Part shown: positions 14,701 to 22,145 of the stretch, piece by piece
Layout: each line of letters begins with the position of its first letter
Position numbering within the stretch: position 1 is the first letter of the stretch
NCBI GenBank assembly: GCA_964622775.1
Contig: CAZUSO010000046.1
Coordinates: 1-24,092 of the forward strand
From: CAZUSO01 sp964622775
Lineage (GTDB): Bacteria; Bacteroidota; Bacteroidia; Chitinophagales; Chitinophagaceae
Direction of reading: 5' to 3'
DNA length: 24,092 nucleotides
Program-made: the position numbers and the translations under genes
The notes under the pieces: generated by a model
Databases searched by the model: none
Seen by the model: the letters and a program-made list of their open reading frames with translations, nothing else
Told to the model about the DNA's origin: nothing

Positions 14701-15251
14701 TTTCCGGATTCATCAGGCATGAAGTCCAGCACAATTGAATTCATACAGAAACGCTTGTGGGTAGGGGGGGGACCATCGTCAAAAATATGCCCCAGATGCG
14801 AATTGCAGCGACCGCACAATACTTCCGTCCGGCGCATCCCAAAAGAATTGTCATCTTCATAGTGTACGCTGTTAGGGCGAATAGCTTCAAAAAAGCTCGG
14901 CCACCCGCAACTACTGGCAAATTTGGCGTCACTTTTGAAGAGGTGATTTCCGCAAACCGCACAATAATAATCGCCCCGGATATCGGCATCCCAGTATTTG
15001 CCCGTAAAGGCCCGCTCTGTAGCCTTCTTCCGGGCAACAAGATACACCTCTTCGGGCAGTATCTTTTTCCATTCAGCATCAGGTACATGCAAAGGTGTAG
15101 TGTCGGTACGGGAGAAGTACGGATTTTCTGTTGTGTTAGTGCCCATTGTTTTTTCAGTTTTATGCTGGCTCCTGATATACTGGCAGCCACCCAAAAAAGC
15201 CAGGCAACCGGTCAGCAAAATTATTTTTTGACATGTGAACCACTGCATCAT
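14697..15251 (-). CDS. msrB: Peptide-methionine (R)-S-oxide reductase, lipoprotein form
   Basis: Reduces methionine-R-sulphoxide in oxidised proteins. The MsrB domain is complete: zinc-binding CxxC pairs in YYCAVCGNHLF and VLCGRCNSHLGHIFDDG, the SSCGWPSFF segment, and the catalytic Cys in RFCMNSIVLDF. The N-terminus MMQWFTCQKIILLTGCLAFL, followed by GGC, is a lipoprotein signal, so the enzyme acts in the periplasm, repairing exported proteins rather than cytoplasmic ones. Two adjacent ATGs (15251, 15248) are possible starts. The gene overlaps the DUF4421 gene by four bases and is divergent from the beta-barrel gene at 15292 with only 40 bases between. Confidence 0.94.
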   Translation of the reverse strand: MMQWFTCQKIILLTGCLAFLGGCQYIRSQHKTEKTMGTNTTENPYFSRTDTTPLHVPDAEWKKILPEEVYLVARKKATERAFTGKYWDADIRGDYYCAVCGNHLFKSDAKFASSCGWPSFFEAIRPNSVHYEDDNSFGMRRTEVLCGRCNSHLGHIFDDGPPPTHKRFCMNSIVLDFMPDESGK

Positions 15252-15264
15252 TAGACTAAGTTCG

Positions 15265-15272
15265 TATTTTTG
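15265..15272 (+). promoter_or_regulatory. Candidate -7 box of the beta-barrel gene
   Basis: TATTTTTG, full match to TAnnTTTG, 19 bases ahead of the ATG at 15292. No -33 TTTG at standard spacing. Confidence 0.4.
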
Positions 15273-15291
15273 GCAGATAAAATGATTCTTT

Positions 15292-16023
15292 ATGAAGAAA
15301 TTTGTATTTGCTTTGTTGCTGTCAGGGTTTAGCCTGGGTGCTTATGCACAAATTAAAACCGGCTCGGAACTCGGACTGCAACTGACTAATTTCACAAATA
15401 GAATAACGCAAAATGGTCAGACTACAATCCGGTCAGGCGACCTGAAGCCAAGTTTCCGGGCCGGGGTGATTGTAGATTTTTTAGTTATAAAGCGTTTCTC
15501 CATTCAGCCCGGCATCTATTATTCCCTCAATAGCCTGCAGGAATCCCTACCGGTCACGCTTTCGGATGGCACCTATGATAATAAAACACGACTGTTGATT
15601 CATACGGCACAGTTCCCGGCCTACCTGATGTACAAAACATCTGTTGAAGGCAAGGGGCGTTTTTTTATTGGTGCAGGCGGATATTTAAGCTATGCGCTGG
15701 CCGGTCAGCAGCACCTTGAAACACCTATAGAAGTTACCGATAGTACGCGGCCAACCAATAACCGGGTAGAAGTGGTGAAATCAGACAGGAATATAAAGTT
15801 CGGAAACAATAAAAGCCTTGATGACTACAAGCCGCTGGGTTACGGCCTGACAGGTTGTATCGGCTATGAAACCCCTGTTGGTCTGTATGTACGCGGGCAA
15901 TTTATGAAAGGGTTAGCCAACACCCGCCCAAACGGGAATAGCAATAACGTCAATACAAACTGGCAGTTCGGCGTTTCCGTCGGTTTATTCTTCGGCGATG
16001 GCGGCGGCGGGTTTGACTGGTAA
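15292..16023 (+). CDS. PorT-like outer-membrane beta-barrel protein
   Basis: Exported protein of 243 residues with a textbook signal peptide (MKKFVFALLLSGFSLGAYAQ, cleavage after AYA). The mature part has repeated amphipathic strands such as FRAGVIVDFLVIKRFSIQPG and ends in WQFGVSVGLFFGDGG, the pattern of the 'outer membrane beta-barrel' families of Bacteroidota (porin family/PorT-like). The family includes both type IX secretion parts and simple porins, and I cannot tell which from sequence. It is monocistronic, divergent from msrB and convergent with the GtrA gene. Confidence 0.78.
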   Translation: MKKFVFALLLSGFSLGAYAQIKTGSELGLQLTNFTNRITQNGQTTIRSGDLKPSFRAGVIVDFLVIKRFSIQPGIYYSLNSLQESLPVTLSDGTYDNKTRLLIHTAQFPAYLMYKTSVEGKGRFFIGAGGYLSYALAGQQHLETPIEVTDSTRPTNNRVEVVKSDRNIKFGNNKSLDDYKPLGYGLTGCIGYETPVGLYVRGQFMKGLANTRPNGNSNNVNTNWQFGVSVGLFFGDGGGGFDW

Positions 16024-16089
16024 ATATCATCATGCCATAGTAGCTTTTATTATATTCCCCTACCTGATAAAAATGTGCGTTTCCAAATC

Positions 16090-16107
16090 TACCGCTATAC
16101 GGCGGTA
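16090..16107. other. Hairpin between convergent genes
   Basis: TACCGC (16090-16095) and GCGGTA (16102-16107) form a perfect 6-bp stem with a 6-base loop between the convergent beta-barrel and GtrA genes. There is no T-run on either side, so a terminator role is only possible, not shown. Confidence 0.25.
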
Positions 16108-16157
16108 TTATAGCACCATTCAGAAGGAAGGAAGCATACAGGATGGGATGGTAAAAC

Positions 16158-16652
16158 TTATTCTTCCAGTACTGTTCTTCGGGAGCGGAAGGAAAAATGG
16201 GTTTGGGCAAAATAACTCAGTATAGCCAGGATAACCGTAGTAATCGCCTGTGAAGGAGTGGCCCAGAATTGAAGCAGCCCTACAAAAAAGTGCAGCAATG
16301 CCCAGTTCAGGAAAATATTAAGTCCGGTCATCACGCCATAACGAAAAAGTTGCACCCTGCCCTTCAGATGCGATTGCTGAAAGACCATGTATTTATTCAA
16401 TGCAAATCCAACAGGGAAGCTTATAAAAAGTGCAATAATAAATGCAGCCGTATAGTGCTGCATATAAAAATAACCTAAGCGTTCTGTTCCAATCAAAAAG
16501 GAACCCTTCACCGGCAGGATAAAGTTATTGGCTAAGAAAAACACGAAAAGATTCAGCAGCGCAGTGCCGCCGCCACAAGCCAGATACCGGAAGGTTTTCA
16601 AGGGTACCCAATTCCGGAAAGGGGGATAGAAAAAATCAATGAATGTAAACAT
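16158..16652 (-). CDS. GtrA-family membrane protein
   Basis: Small integral membrane protein of the GtrA family, whose characterised members help move polyprenyl-phosphate-linked sugars across the membrane. Four hydrophobic segments are visible, beginning with LACGGGTALLNLFVFFLANN and including YTAAFIIALFISFPVGFALN, then a C-terminal LAILSYFAQTHFSF that is typical of the family. I prefer the ATG at 16652 (MFTFIDFFYPPFRNWVPLKT), since Bacteroidota homologues as I recall them start with this IDFFYPPF segment; an ATG at 16748 would add 32 basic residues and overlap purM. No glycosyltransferase gene is adjacent here. Confidence 0.8.
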   Translation of the reverse strand: MFTFIDFFYPPFRNWVPLKTFRYLACGGGTALLNLFVFFLANNFILPVKGSFLIGTERLGYFYMQHYTAAFIIALFISFPVGFALNKYMVFQQSHLKGRVQLFRYGVMTGLNIFLNWALLHFFVGLLQFWATPSQAITTVILAILSYFAQTHFSFRSRRTVLEE

Positions 16653-16716
16653 CAATCGCCTTAGCGCCTGTAGCCGTCTGCTGTTGTAAAATTTTTCCTT
16701 CACAAAAAATCTGCGA

Positions 16717-17886
16717 TTAATATTTAAAATGCCCCCATTCGCTTTCAATTATCAGCTCGTTACTGTCCGCTGCCTCTACATAGCCGCTGATCTGAGCCGT
16801 TATCTGCAACGATGCCGCAATATCCACCAGGGCATGCGCCGTTTGTTCATCGGTGAAGATCTCCAGCCGCTGCCCCATATTGAATACCTGGTACATCTCC
16901 CGCCATTCCGTAGATGCGGCTTCCCGGATCAACTTAAAAACAGGTGGCACAGGCAACAGATTATTCTTAACCACGCGCAGGCCCTGCGGCACGTAATGCA
17001 TACATTTGGTCTGGCCGCCCCCGCTACAATGGATAATGCCCCTGATCTTATCAAAATATTGCTGTAATAGTTTCAATACTAAAGGTGCATACGTCCGTGT
17101 TGGAGAGAGTAATAATTTTCCAATATCAAGAGGGGTGGATGTAGGATCCGTCATTTTGTAACGGCCGTTATAGACCACTTCTTCGGGAATATTCGAATCC
17201 ACACTTTCGGGGAACCGGGCAGCATAATCATGTTGCAGTAATTCATGCCGGGCGCTGGTCAGTCCGTTGCTGCCAATGCCGCTGTTGTATTCCTTTTCAT
17301 AAGAAGCCTGTCCGCAGGATGCAAAGGAAACAATCACATTCCCCGGCTGAATACCTTGTGCAGTAATGAGTTTTTTGCGCGGCATCCGGCAGGCCATCGT
17401 GCCGTCCACAATAACCGTACGCACCACGTCACCAACATCAGCCGTTTCTCCGCCCATAAAATGTACCGCTATTCCATACTCCCGGATCGTATCAAAGAAA
17501 TTCTGAGAGCCATTGATGATTTCAGCAATGACCGCTCCCGGAATCAGGTGTTTATTCCGTCCGATAGTGGAGGAATAGGTAAAAGGGCCGGTCGCCCCAA
17601 CGCACAGCATATCGTCAATATTCATCACAATGGCATCCACGGCAATACCCTGCCAAACGGAAAGGTCTCCGGTTTCTTTCCAGTATAGATAAGCCAGAAT
17701 AGATTTAGTACCCGCGCCATCGGCATGCATAATATTGCACCATTCCGCATCACCGCCCCAATAATCGGGATAGATTTTACAAAACGCCTTAGGAAAAAGC
17801 CCTTTGTCCAGCTTTGCAACGGCCTGATGTACTTCTTCCTTTTGCGCGGAAACACCACGCTGTGCATAACGATCCTGTGAGTTCAT
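16717..17886 (-). CDS. purM: Phosphoribosylformylglycinamidine cyclo-ligase (AIR synthase)
   Basis: Purine-biosynthesis enzyme that closes the imidazole ring of FGAM to give AIR, using ATP. Recognisable blocks are ADGAGTKSILAYLYW, VDAIVMNIDDMLCVGATGPF, HFMGGETADVGD, NPGKxx-like SFASCGQASYE, and IHCSGGGQTKCMHY; the glycine-rich segments match the PurM/AIRS ATP-binding fold. The ATG at 17886 gives 389 residues, the length of the Bacteroidota version, which is longer than E. coli PurM (about 345). The frame is open upstream to 18027 but that part lies over the promoter. It is monocistronic or leads into the GtrA gene 64 bases downstream. Confidence 0.93.
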   Translation of the reverse strand: MNSQDRYAQRGVSAQKEEVHQAVAKLDKGLFPKAFCKIYPDYWGGDAEWCNIMHADGAGTKSILAYLYWKETGDLSVWQGIAVDAIVMNIDDMLCVGATGPFTYSSTIGRNKHLIPGAVIAEIINGSQNFFDTIREYGIAVHFMGGETADVGDVVRTVIVDGTMACRMPRKKLITAQGIQPGNVIVSFASCGQASYEKEYNSGIGSNGLTSARHELLQHDYAARFPESVDSNIPEEVVYNGRYKMTDPTSTPLDIGKLLLSPTRTYAPLVLKLLQQYFDKIRGIIHCSGGGQTKCMHYVPQGLRVVKNNLLPVPPVFKLIREAASTEWREMYQVFNMGQRLEIFTDEQTAHALVDIAASLQITAQISGYVEAADSNELIIESEWGHFKY

Positions 17887-17918
17887 CAATTTCTTTCTTT
17901 GCTGAAAAATAATTGCTG

Positions 17919-17926
17919 CAAAAATA
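17919..17926 (-). promoter_or_regulatory. Candidate -7 box of purM
   Basis: Minus-strand TATTTTTG, a full TAnnTTTG match, 32 bases ahead of the ATG at 17886. No TTTG is found at the usual upstream spacing. Confidence 0.4.
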
Positions 17927-18160
17927 ACGCAAATAATATCAAACTTATGAAGGTCATCGAGGGGTACAGGGGAATCCACTTTTTTCAGCCTGTTCCTCAT
18001 ATCCGGAAACAAGCTACTTTTGCACAATACACGAACCTTTCATTTTCAAAGCAAATGAGACATATTTTTCAACCAGGAATCCGGCAATCTCATGTTGTCG
18101 CCGGCAGATGATAGTTTGATTTTCCCCATAAAATAATCCTGCTCAAATATCAGCACAACC

Positions 18161-18445
18161 ATGCGAACCACAACTTTTGACTTTACCCATATCCCCAATA
18201 TAAAAACATTTTACCGAGCCGCAGAGCAACAGCTTCCGCTTCCGGAACATTTTGAAGCGAGCTTAGATACATTTTGGGGCTTCCTGAACAGCAAGGCGGA
18301 ATTGCCTTTAGAGATTGCTTTCATCAATATGACCCTGCCGCAATTGGAGCAGTTTGAAGATGTAATTCATCTTCTGGAAGAAGCGGAGACTGCTTTGGGC
18401 GAGAAGCAATTTATCTTCAATTATTATCTTAAAAAAGATTTTTGA
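18161..18445 (+). CDS. Barstar-family (RNase inhibitor-like) protein
   Basis: A 94-residue acidic protein resembling barstar, the intracellular inhibitor of secreted RNase barnase. The pattern is a first strand (TTFDFTHIPNIKTFYRAAEQ), a helix, LPEHFEASLDTFWGFL corresponding to barstar's 'LP..YG.NLDALWD' binding loop, then PLEIAFINM and a final helix and strand. The Tyr/Gly of the classical loop are replaced by His/Phe and Glu. No barnase-like or other RNase toxin gene lies in the window, so it is an orphan immunity gene or has another role. It ends only 3 bases before the FAD oxidase gene, with which it is probably co-transcribed. Confidence 0.75.
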   Translation: MRTTTFDFTHIPNIKTFYRAAEQQLPLPEHFEASLDTFWGFLNSKAELPLEIAFINMTLPQLEQFEDVIHLLEEAETALGEKQFIFNYYLKKDF

Positions 18446-18448
18446 AAG

Positions 18449-19846
18449 ATGGAACTGAAACCTGAAATCATTCAGCAATTGTCCGGTATCTGTGGAACAG
18501 AATATATGTTTACAGACCCGGAAACGCTACACCTTTTTGGCCGGGACGAAACGGAAGACCTTTTCTTTCCGCCGCAATGTGTGGTAAAACCGGCAAACAG
18601 CACAGAGATATCCCGCATTTTAGCGCTATGCAATAATCATAAAATTCCCGTAACCCCTGTGGGCGCCCGAACCGGTCTGAGCGGAGGCGCATTGAGCATT
18701 CACGGCGGCATTGCCTTGTCCACAGAAAGACTGAACCGCATCCTACACATTGATGAAAACAATCTCCAGGTAACGGTTGAACCGGGGGTCATTACTCAGG
18801 TATTGCAGGAAGCGGTACAGGAGAAAGGTCTTTATTACCCACCTGACCCCAGCAGCCGGGGTTCCTGCTTTATCGGCGGCAACATTGCTGAAAATGCTGG
18901 CGGAGCCAGGGCTGTAAAATACGGCGTTACTAAGGATTTTGTTTTAAATCTTGAAGTAGTACTCCCCCACGGAGCTATCATCCGAACCGGCGCCAACACG
19001 CTAAAAAATGCTACCGGCTTTAACCTTACACAATTAATAACCGGAAGTGAAGGCACGCTGGGCATCATCACTAAAGCCGTGCTCCGGCTGATTCCGGCGC
19101 CAACGCAACAGGCACTCCTCCTGGTATCATTTCCATCAGCCACCAAAGCCTGTGAAGCGGTCAGCGCCATTTTTCGGGCGGGTCTCACGCCCTCCGCTCT
19201 GGAGTTTATGGAACGTGATGCCATCAACTGGGCGCTGGAGTATGTACCCGATGTGCATATTGACCTCAACCCGGATGTGCAGGCGCTGTTGCTCATCGAG
19301 CTGGACGGCAATAATATGGACACCCTGACCGGGGAGGCCGAAAAGGTGGCCCGGGTCGTGGAGCAGTTCGAATGCGGAGACCTGCTTTTTGCCGACACGC
19401 ACCAACAGCGGGAGGCATTGTGGCAACTGCGGCGTTGTATGGGTCATGCCGTAAAATCCAATTCGGTTTATAAGGAAGAAGATACCGTAGTGCCCCGGTA
19501 TGCATTGCCGGAATTGCTGAAAAAAATCAAGGAAACCGGGCAGCGGTACGGATTTCACTCAGTCTGTTACGGCCATGCAGGAGATGGCAATCTTCATGTC
19601 AATATCGTCAAAGGCAACCTTACGGATTCAGCATGGAAAGAAGAAGTGCCTAAAGGCATCCGGGAGATTTTCGAATACACGGTGGCATTAAAAGGGACAT
19701 TATCCGGAGAGCATGGCATCGGCTATGTGCAGCGAAACTATATGCCTATTGCATTTGATGATACCCAATTGGCGCTGATGCGGGGCATTAAGGCCCTCTT
19801 TGACCCGAATCATATTCTTAACCCCGGAAAAATATTCCCCGAATAA
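18449..19846 (+). CDS. FAD-linked oxidase, D-lactate dehydrogenase/GlcD type
   Basis: Flavoenzyme of the FAD_binding_4 (vanillyl-alcohol oxidase) superfamily that oxidises 2-hydroxy acids such as D-lactate, glycolate or D-2-hydroxyglutarate. FAD-binding motifs are PVGARTGLSGGALS, PPDPSSRGSCFIGGNIAENA and ITGSEGTLGIIT; the C-terminal domain shows the metal/substrate motifs YGHAGDGNLHVNI and SGEHGIGYVQR. Its 465 residues match the single-subunit GlcD-like form, without an attached Fe-S domain. There is no signal peptide, so it acts in the cytoplasm or at the inner membrane face. The ATG at 18449 comes 3 bases after the barstar stop. The exact substrate is not readable from sequence. Confidence 0.9.
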   Translation: MELKPEIIQQLSGICGTEYMFTDPETLHLFGRDETEDLFFPPQCVVKPANSTEISRILALCNNHKIPVTPVGARTGLSGGALSIHGGIALSTERLNRILHIDENNLQVTVEPGVITQVLQEAVQEKGLYYPPDPSSRGSCFIGGNIAENAGGARAVKYGVTKDFVLNLEVVLPHGAIIRTGANTLKNATGFNLTQLITGSEGTLGIITKAVLRLIPAPTQQALLLVSFPSATKACEAVSAIFRAGLTPSALEFMERDAINWALEYVPDVHIDLNPDVQALLLIELDGNNMDTLTGEAEKVARVVEQFECGDLLFADTHQQREALWQLRRCMGHAVKSNSVYKEEDTVVPRYALPELLKKIKETGQRYGFHSVCYGHAGDGNLHVNIVKGNLTDSAWKEEVPKGIREIFEYTVALKGTLSGEHGIGYVQRNYMPIAFDDTQLALMRGIKALFDPNHILNPGKIFPE

Positions 19847-20026
19847 GCATTGAAGCATCCCGAAATGGTATCATTATATTTTCCCAACAAATATTCATCG
19901 TCATATTCCACTTCAAATCTTTGCTACCTTTAAAGGCGGCTCTCTGAACTTGTTGTTAGTTAAAACTCCGATGGGGAAACTTCCCTCAAAGGGTCGTCGT
20001 ACGACCAAAGAAATTGCAAGCAACCT

Positions 20027-20070
20027 GATTAGAATTTCTGCGTGGAGAAATCTCCGATTGTGCACGGAAT
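20027..20070 (+). repeat. Dispersed repeat, copy A
   Basis: A 44-base segment that aligns without gaps to 23790-23833 with 33 identical positions by my hand count. It contains the self-complementary core GGAGAAATCTCC. The inverted partner at 20158-20171 repeats GTGGAGAAATCTCC in opposite orientation. It resembles short intergenic repeats I recall from Bacteroidota genomes with a GGAGATTTCTCC core. Confidence 0.5.
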
Positions 20071-20157
20071 AGCATTCCTCTGCATAGAAATATTGAATAG
20101 CTCCCGGCTGGCGCACGAATACGTGTGCCAAATGGGTCACAGCTCACAATACACATG

Positions 20158-20171
20158 GGAGATTTCTCCAC
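20158..20171 (-). repeat. Dispersed repeat, inverted arm
   Basis: GGAGATTTCTCCAC, the exact reverse complement of 20042-20055, located 102 bases downstream of it. Together they could bound a small non-autonomous element or form a long hairpin. Confidence 0.5.
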
Positions 20172-20201
20172 TTCATTAAAATCACACATCCTTGTTGCCA
20201 C

Positions 20202-20495
20202 CTATTCCTGAGTAGCCGTAACAGTGGTGTGATTCACAACCGCCTTTACCCCAACTACTGTTTTCACTTCTGCTTCAGTTTCTTTCCGGGCGGTATCATC
20301 TTTAAATTCACCAGATAAAGTAACCACTCCGTTTTCAACTACCACAGTAACATCCGGAGTTCCGGACAGCTTTTCGTCAACGCGCACTTTAATGTCGGTA
20401 TCTTCCGGGGCACAAGCAGTCATGCTGAAAGAAAGTGCGGCAACCAGCACAAGTATAAATCCTGTCTTTCTTATTTTAATAATTCCGAAGTTCAT
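20202..20495 (-). CDS. BON-domain lipoprotein
   Basis: Small envelope protein of 97 residues with one BON domain, a fold that binds phospholipid or other envelope components and is found in OsmY-like stress proteins. The domain runs from IKVRVDEKLSGTPDVTVVVE through NGVVTLSGEFKDD to VVGVKAVVNHTTV. The N-terminus ends in SMTAC, a lipobox, after a hydrophobic signal. A -7 box lies at 20522-20529. It is divergent from the Crp/Fnr gene and may be one of its targets, which is inference from position only. Confidence 0.88.
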   Translation of the reverse strand: MNFGIIKIRKTGFILVLVAALSFSMTACAPEDTDIKVRVDEKLSGTPDVTVVVENGVVTLSGEFKDDTARKETEAEVKTVVGVKAVVNHTTVTATQE

Positions 20496-20521
20496 TATAA
20501 AAGATGATTAACCTCAAAGGT

Positions 20522-20529
20522 CAAAGATA
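20522..20529 (-). promoter_or_regulatory. Candidate -7 box of the BON gene
   Basis: Minus-strand TATCTTTG, a full TAnnTTTG match, 26 bases ahead of the ATG at 20495. No -33 element at standard spacing. Confidence 0.4.
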
Positions 20530-20718
20530 ATGACGATAAAAATCTGGCGGAACAGGCTGTAGGGATTTAACAATTACACGCTTAATATTGATGCTTCCGG
20601 ATAACTTTTGTAAATCAATCACCAAAATAAACAAACAGGATAAGACAATGCTAAGATGCTGCTGCCTTCCGCATGGAAATAACGACCGGCAAAATGCGGC
20701 AAAACCGGGAGAATAAAA

Positions 20719-20726
20719 TATATTTG
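20719..20726 (+). promoter_or_regulatory. Candidate -7 box of the Crp/Fnr gene
   Basis: TATATTTG, a full TAnnTTTG match, 33 bases ahead of the ATG at 20760. It supports the shorter start at 20760 over the open frame from 20673, which would place the box inside the gene. Confidence 0.4.
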
Positions 20727-20759
20727 CTGAAAAGCAGCTTTAAAGGTAAAACTGGCGGT

Positions 20760-21338
20760 ATGTATGAATTGTTTTTCCGAGAGTTTAATAAAAAAGTTGC
20801 CCTCAGCCCTGAAGAAGAAGCGGTAATTAAGCGCTATCTCAGTCCTAAAAAATTGCGGAAGAAGCAATATTTACTACAGGAGGGCGATGTTTGTAAAACC
20901 ATAGCCTTTATAGAGAAAGGGGCGTTAAGGCAATATTCATTAGACGACAACGCTAATGAGCGCATCATTCAGTTTGCGTTGGAAGGCTGGACAATAGCCG
21001 ATCTGTACAGCTTCCTTACCGGGGAGCCGGCTACGTATAATATTGATGCCCTGGAAGATGCCGAACTGGTACTTATCAGCAAATCTGCCCATGAAGAATT
21101 GTTACAACAAGTGGCAAAATACGAAACCTATAACCGCCTGCAAATAACCGGTGCATATATTGCCATGCAAAAAAGACTGACCTCCATTATCAGCGCTACC
21201 ATTGAAGAACGGTATTCGAACTTTATCAGTCTCTATCCGAATATAGCACAGCGCGTGCCGCAACACATGATTGCATCTTATATGGGGCTTCAGCCGGAAA
21301 CGCTAAGCCGTATCCGGCGCAGGATTTCATCGAAATAA
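20760..21338 (+). CDS. Crp/Fnr-family transcriptional regulator
   Basis: Regulator with an N-terminal cyclic-nucleotide-binding-like beta-roll (KQYLLQEGDVCKTIAFIEKG, then ALRQYSLDD) and a C-terminal part with a helix-turn-helix, MIASYMGLQPETLSRIRRRI. The effector-binding arginine and glutamate typical of true cAMP receptors are not evident, and Bacteroidota members of this group often sense other signals. The 192-residue length from ATG 20760 is usual for them. A strong terminator follows at 21356-21384. It is transcribed away from the BON gene and toward the reductase/YceI/YgiD group. Confidence 0.88.
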   Translation: MYELFFREFNKKVALSPEEEAVIKRYLSPKKLRKKQYLLQEGDVCKTIAFIEKGALRQYSLDDNANERIIQFALEGWTIADLYSFLTGEPATYNIDALEDAELVLISKSAHEELLQQVAKYETYNRLQITGAYIAMQKRLTSIISATIEERYSNFISLYPNIAQRVPQHMIASYMGLQPETLSRIRRRISSK

Positions 21339-21355
21339 ATTAATGCGCTGCTTTC

Positions 21356-21384
21356 AAAAGCATTGACTTTAATCAATGCTTTTT
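21356..21384 (+). terminator. Rho-independent terminator after the Crp/Fnr gene
   Basis: AAAAGCATTGA (21356-21366) and TCAATGCTTTT (21373-21383) form a perfect 11-bp stem with a 6-base loop; the T-run spans 21380-21384. It lies 17 bases after the stop codon and isolates the regulator from the next gene. Confidence 0.8.
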
Positions 21385-21422
21385 CTTGCCTGAACACAAT
21401 GGAACAAGACGCGAACCGGACA

Positions 21423-21430
21423 TACCTTTG
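21423..21430 (+). promoter_or_regulatory. Candidate -7 box of the reductase gene
   Basis: TACCTTTG, a full TAnnTTTG match, 20 bases ahead of the ATG at 21451 and just after the terminator. No clear -33 element. Confidence 0.4.
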
Positions 21431-21450
21431 CATTATCAAACAACAAGGGA

Positions 21451-22110
21451 ATGAAGACAAAACAGACGGTTGCAATTATAGGCGCTTCGGGAAATATGGG
21501 GTCCGCTATTGCCAAAAGCCTTTCTAAAGGTAATTACCGGCTGTTGCTTTGTACCAGAACACTGAATAAAGTCGGGGATTTGATGCGACAGTTAGAAGCG
21601 GCAAATGCATCCGTTGATGTGAATGAGATGAATTGCCCAGTAGAGGCAAGCTGGGAAGCGGATATTATTATCATGGCCATTCCTTTTGAAGCGGAAAAAG
21701 AAGTTGCAGGAAGCATCCGGGAGATGGCCAGCCAAAAAGTTGTAGTCAGCATTGCCAATCCTTTAAACAGCGCTTATGATGGCTTGACAACAGCGCCGGG
21801 CACAAGTGCAGCGGAAGAATTGCAAAAGCTTTTGCCCCATTCCAGGGTGATCAAAGCTTTCAATACCACATTCGCAAGCGGTTTTGCCTCACCGGTAATT
21901 GACGGTGCGCAGCTGGACGCTTTCCTGGCTGGAAATGATGAAGACGCATTACAAACCGTTGCCGGGCTGGTAACTACCGCCGGCTTTAATCCCATTGTCA
22001 CAGGTAATCTGTCCGTAAGCAGCACATTGGAGCAAATGCAGCTTTTGCTCATTCAATTGGGCATAAAAAATAATTTCAATCGGCCGGCAGGCTGGAAAAT
22101 TTTACATTAA
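21451..22110 (+). CDS. NAD(P)-binding reductase, F420-reductase-like/ProC-like fold
   Basis: Cytoplasmic dinucleotide-binding protein of 219 residues. The Rossmann motif is at the extreme N-terminus (VAIIGASGNMGSAIAKSL), followed by a second strand with CTRTLNKV, where the Arg suggests NADP preference, and ADIIIMAIPFEAEKEV, the usual 'xxxAxPxx' of this family. The later part includes RVIKAFNTTFASGFASP, characteristic of NADPH-dependent F420 reductase-like proteins. True F420 use is unlikely in Bacteroidota, so the substrate is open. It is followed at 35 bases by the yceI-like gene, with which it may be co-transcribed. Confidence 0.82.
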   Translation: MKTKQTVAIIGASGNMGSAIAKSLSKGNYRLLLCTRTLNKVGDLMRQLEAANASVDVNEMNCPVEASWEADIIIMAIPFEAEKEVAGSIREMASQKVVVSIANPLNSAYDGLTTAPGTSAAEELQKLLPHSRVIKAFNTTFASGFASPVIDGAQLDAFLAGNDEDALQTVAGLVTTAGFNPIVTGNLSVSSTLEQMQLLLIQLGIKNNFNRPAGWKILH

Positions 22111-22145
22111 AACCAATTTTCAATCATTAAAAAACAATTACAGTT

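Larger units (their letters stand above)
19847..20201. other. Gene-free spacer with palindrome and inverted repeat
   Basis: Between the convergent oxidase and BON genes. It contains a 15-base palindrome GGTCGTCGTACGACC at 19992-20006 and two arms of a 14-bp inverted repeat (20042-20055 and 20158-20171), described separately. No protein-coding signal is convincing. Confidence 0.5.

Noticed and set aside
14757..15254. 165-codon plus-strand ORF opposite msrB
   Set aside because: msrB on the minus strand has all catalytic and zinc motifs; the antisense frame has none.
17899..18111. 70-codon plus-strand ORF between purM and the barstar gene
   Set aside because: Covers the purM promoter region and has no homology that I recognise; a TACTTTTG box at 18015-18022 lies inside it but has no clear gene to serve.
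18835..19398. 187-codon minus-strand ORF inside the FAD oxidase gene
   Set aside because: Ser/Ala/Arg-rich shadow of a GC-richer gene with intact flavin-binding motifs on the plus strand.
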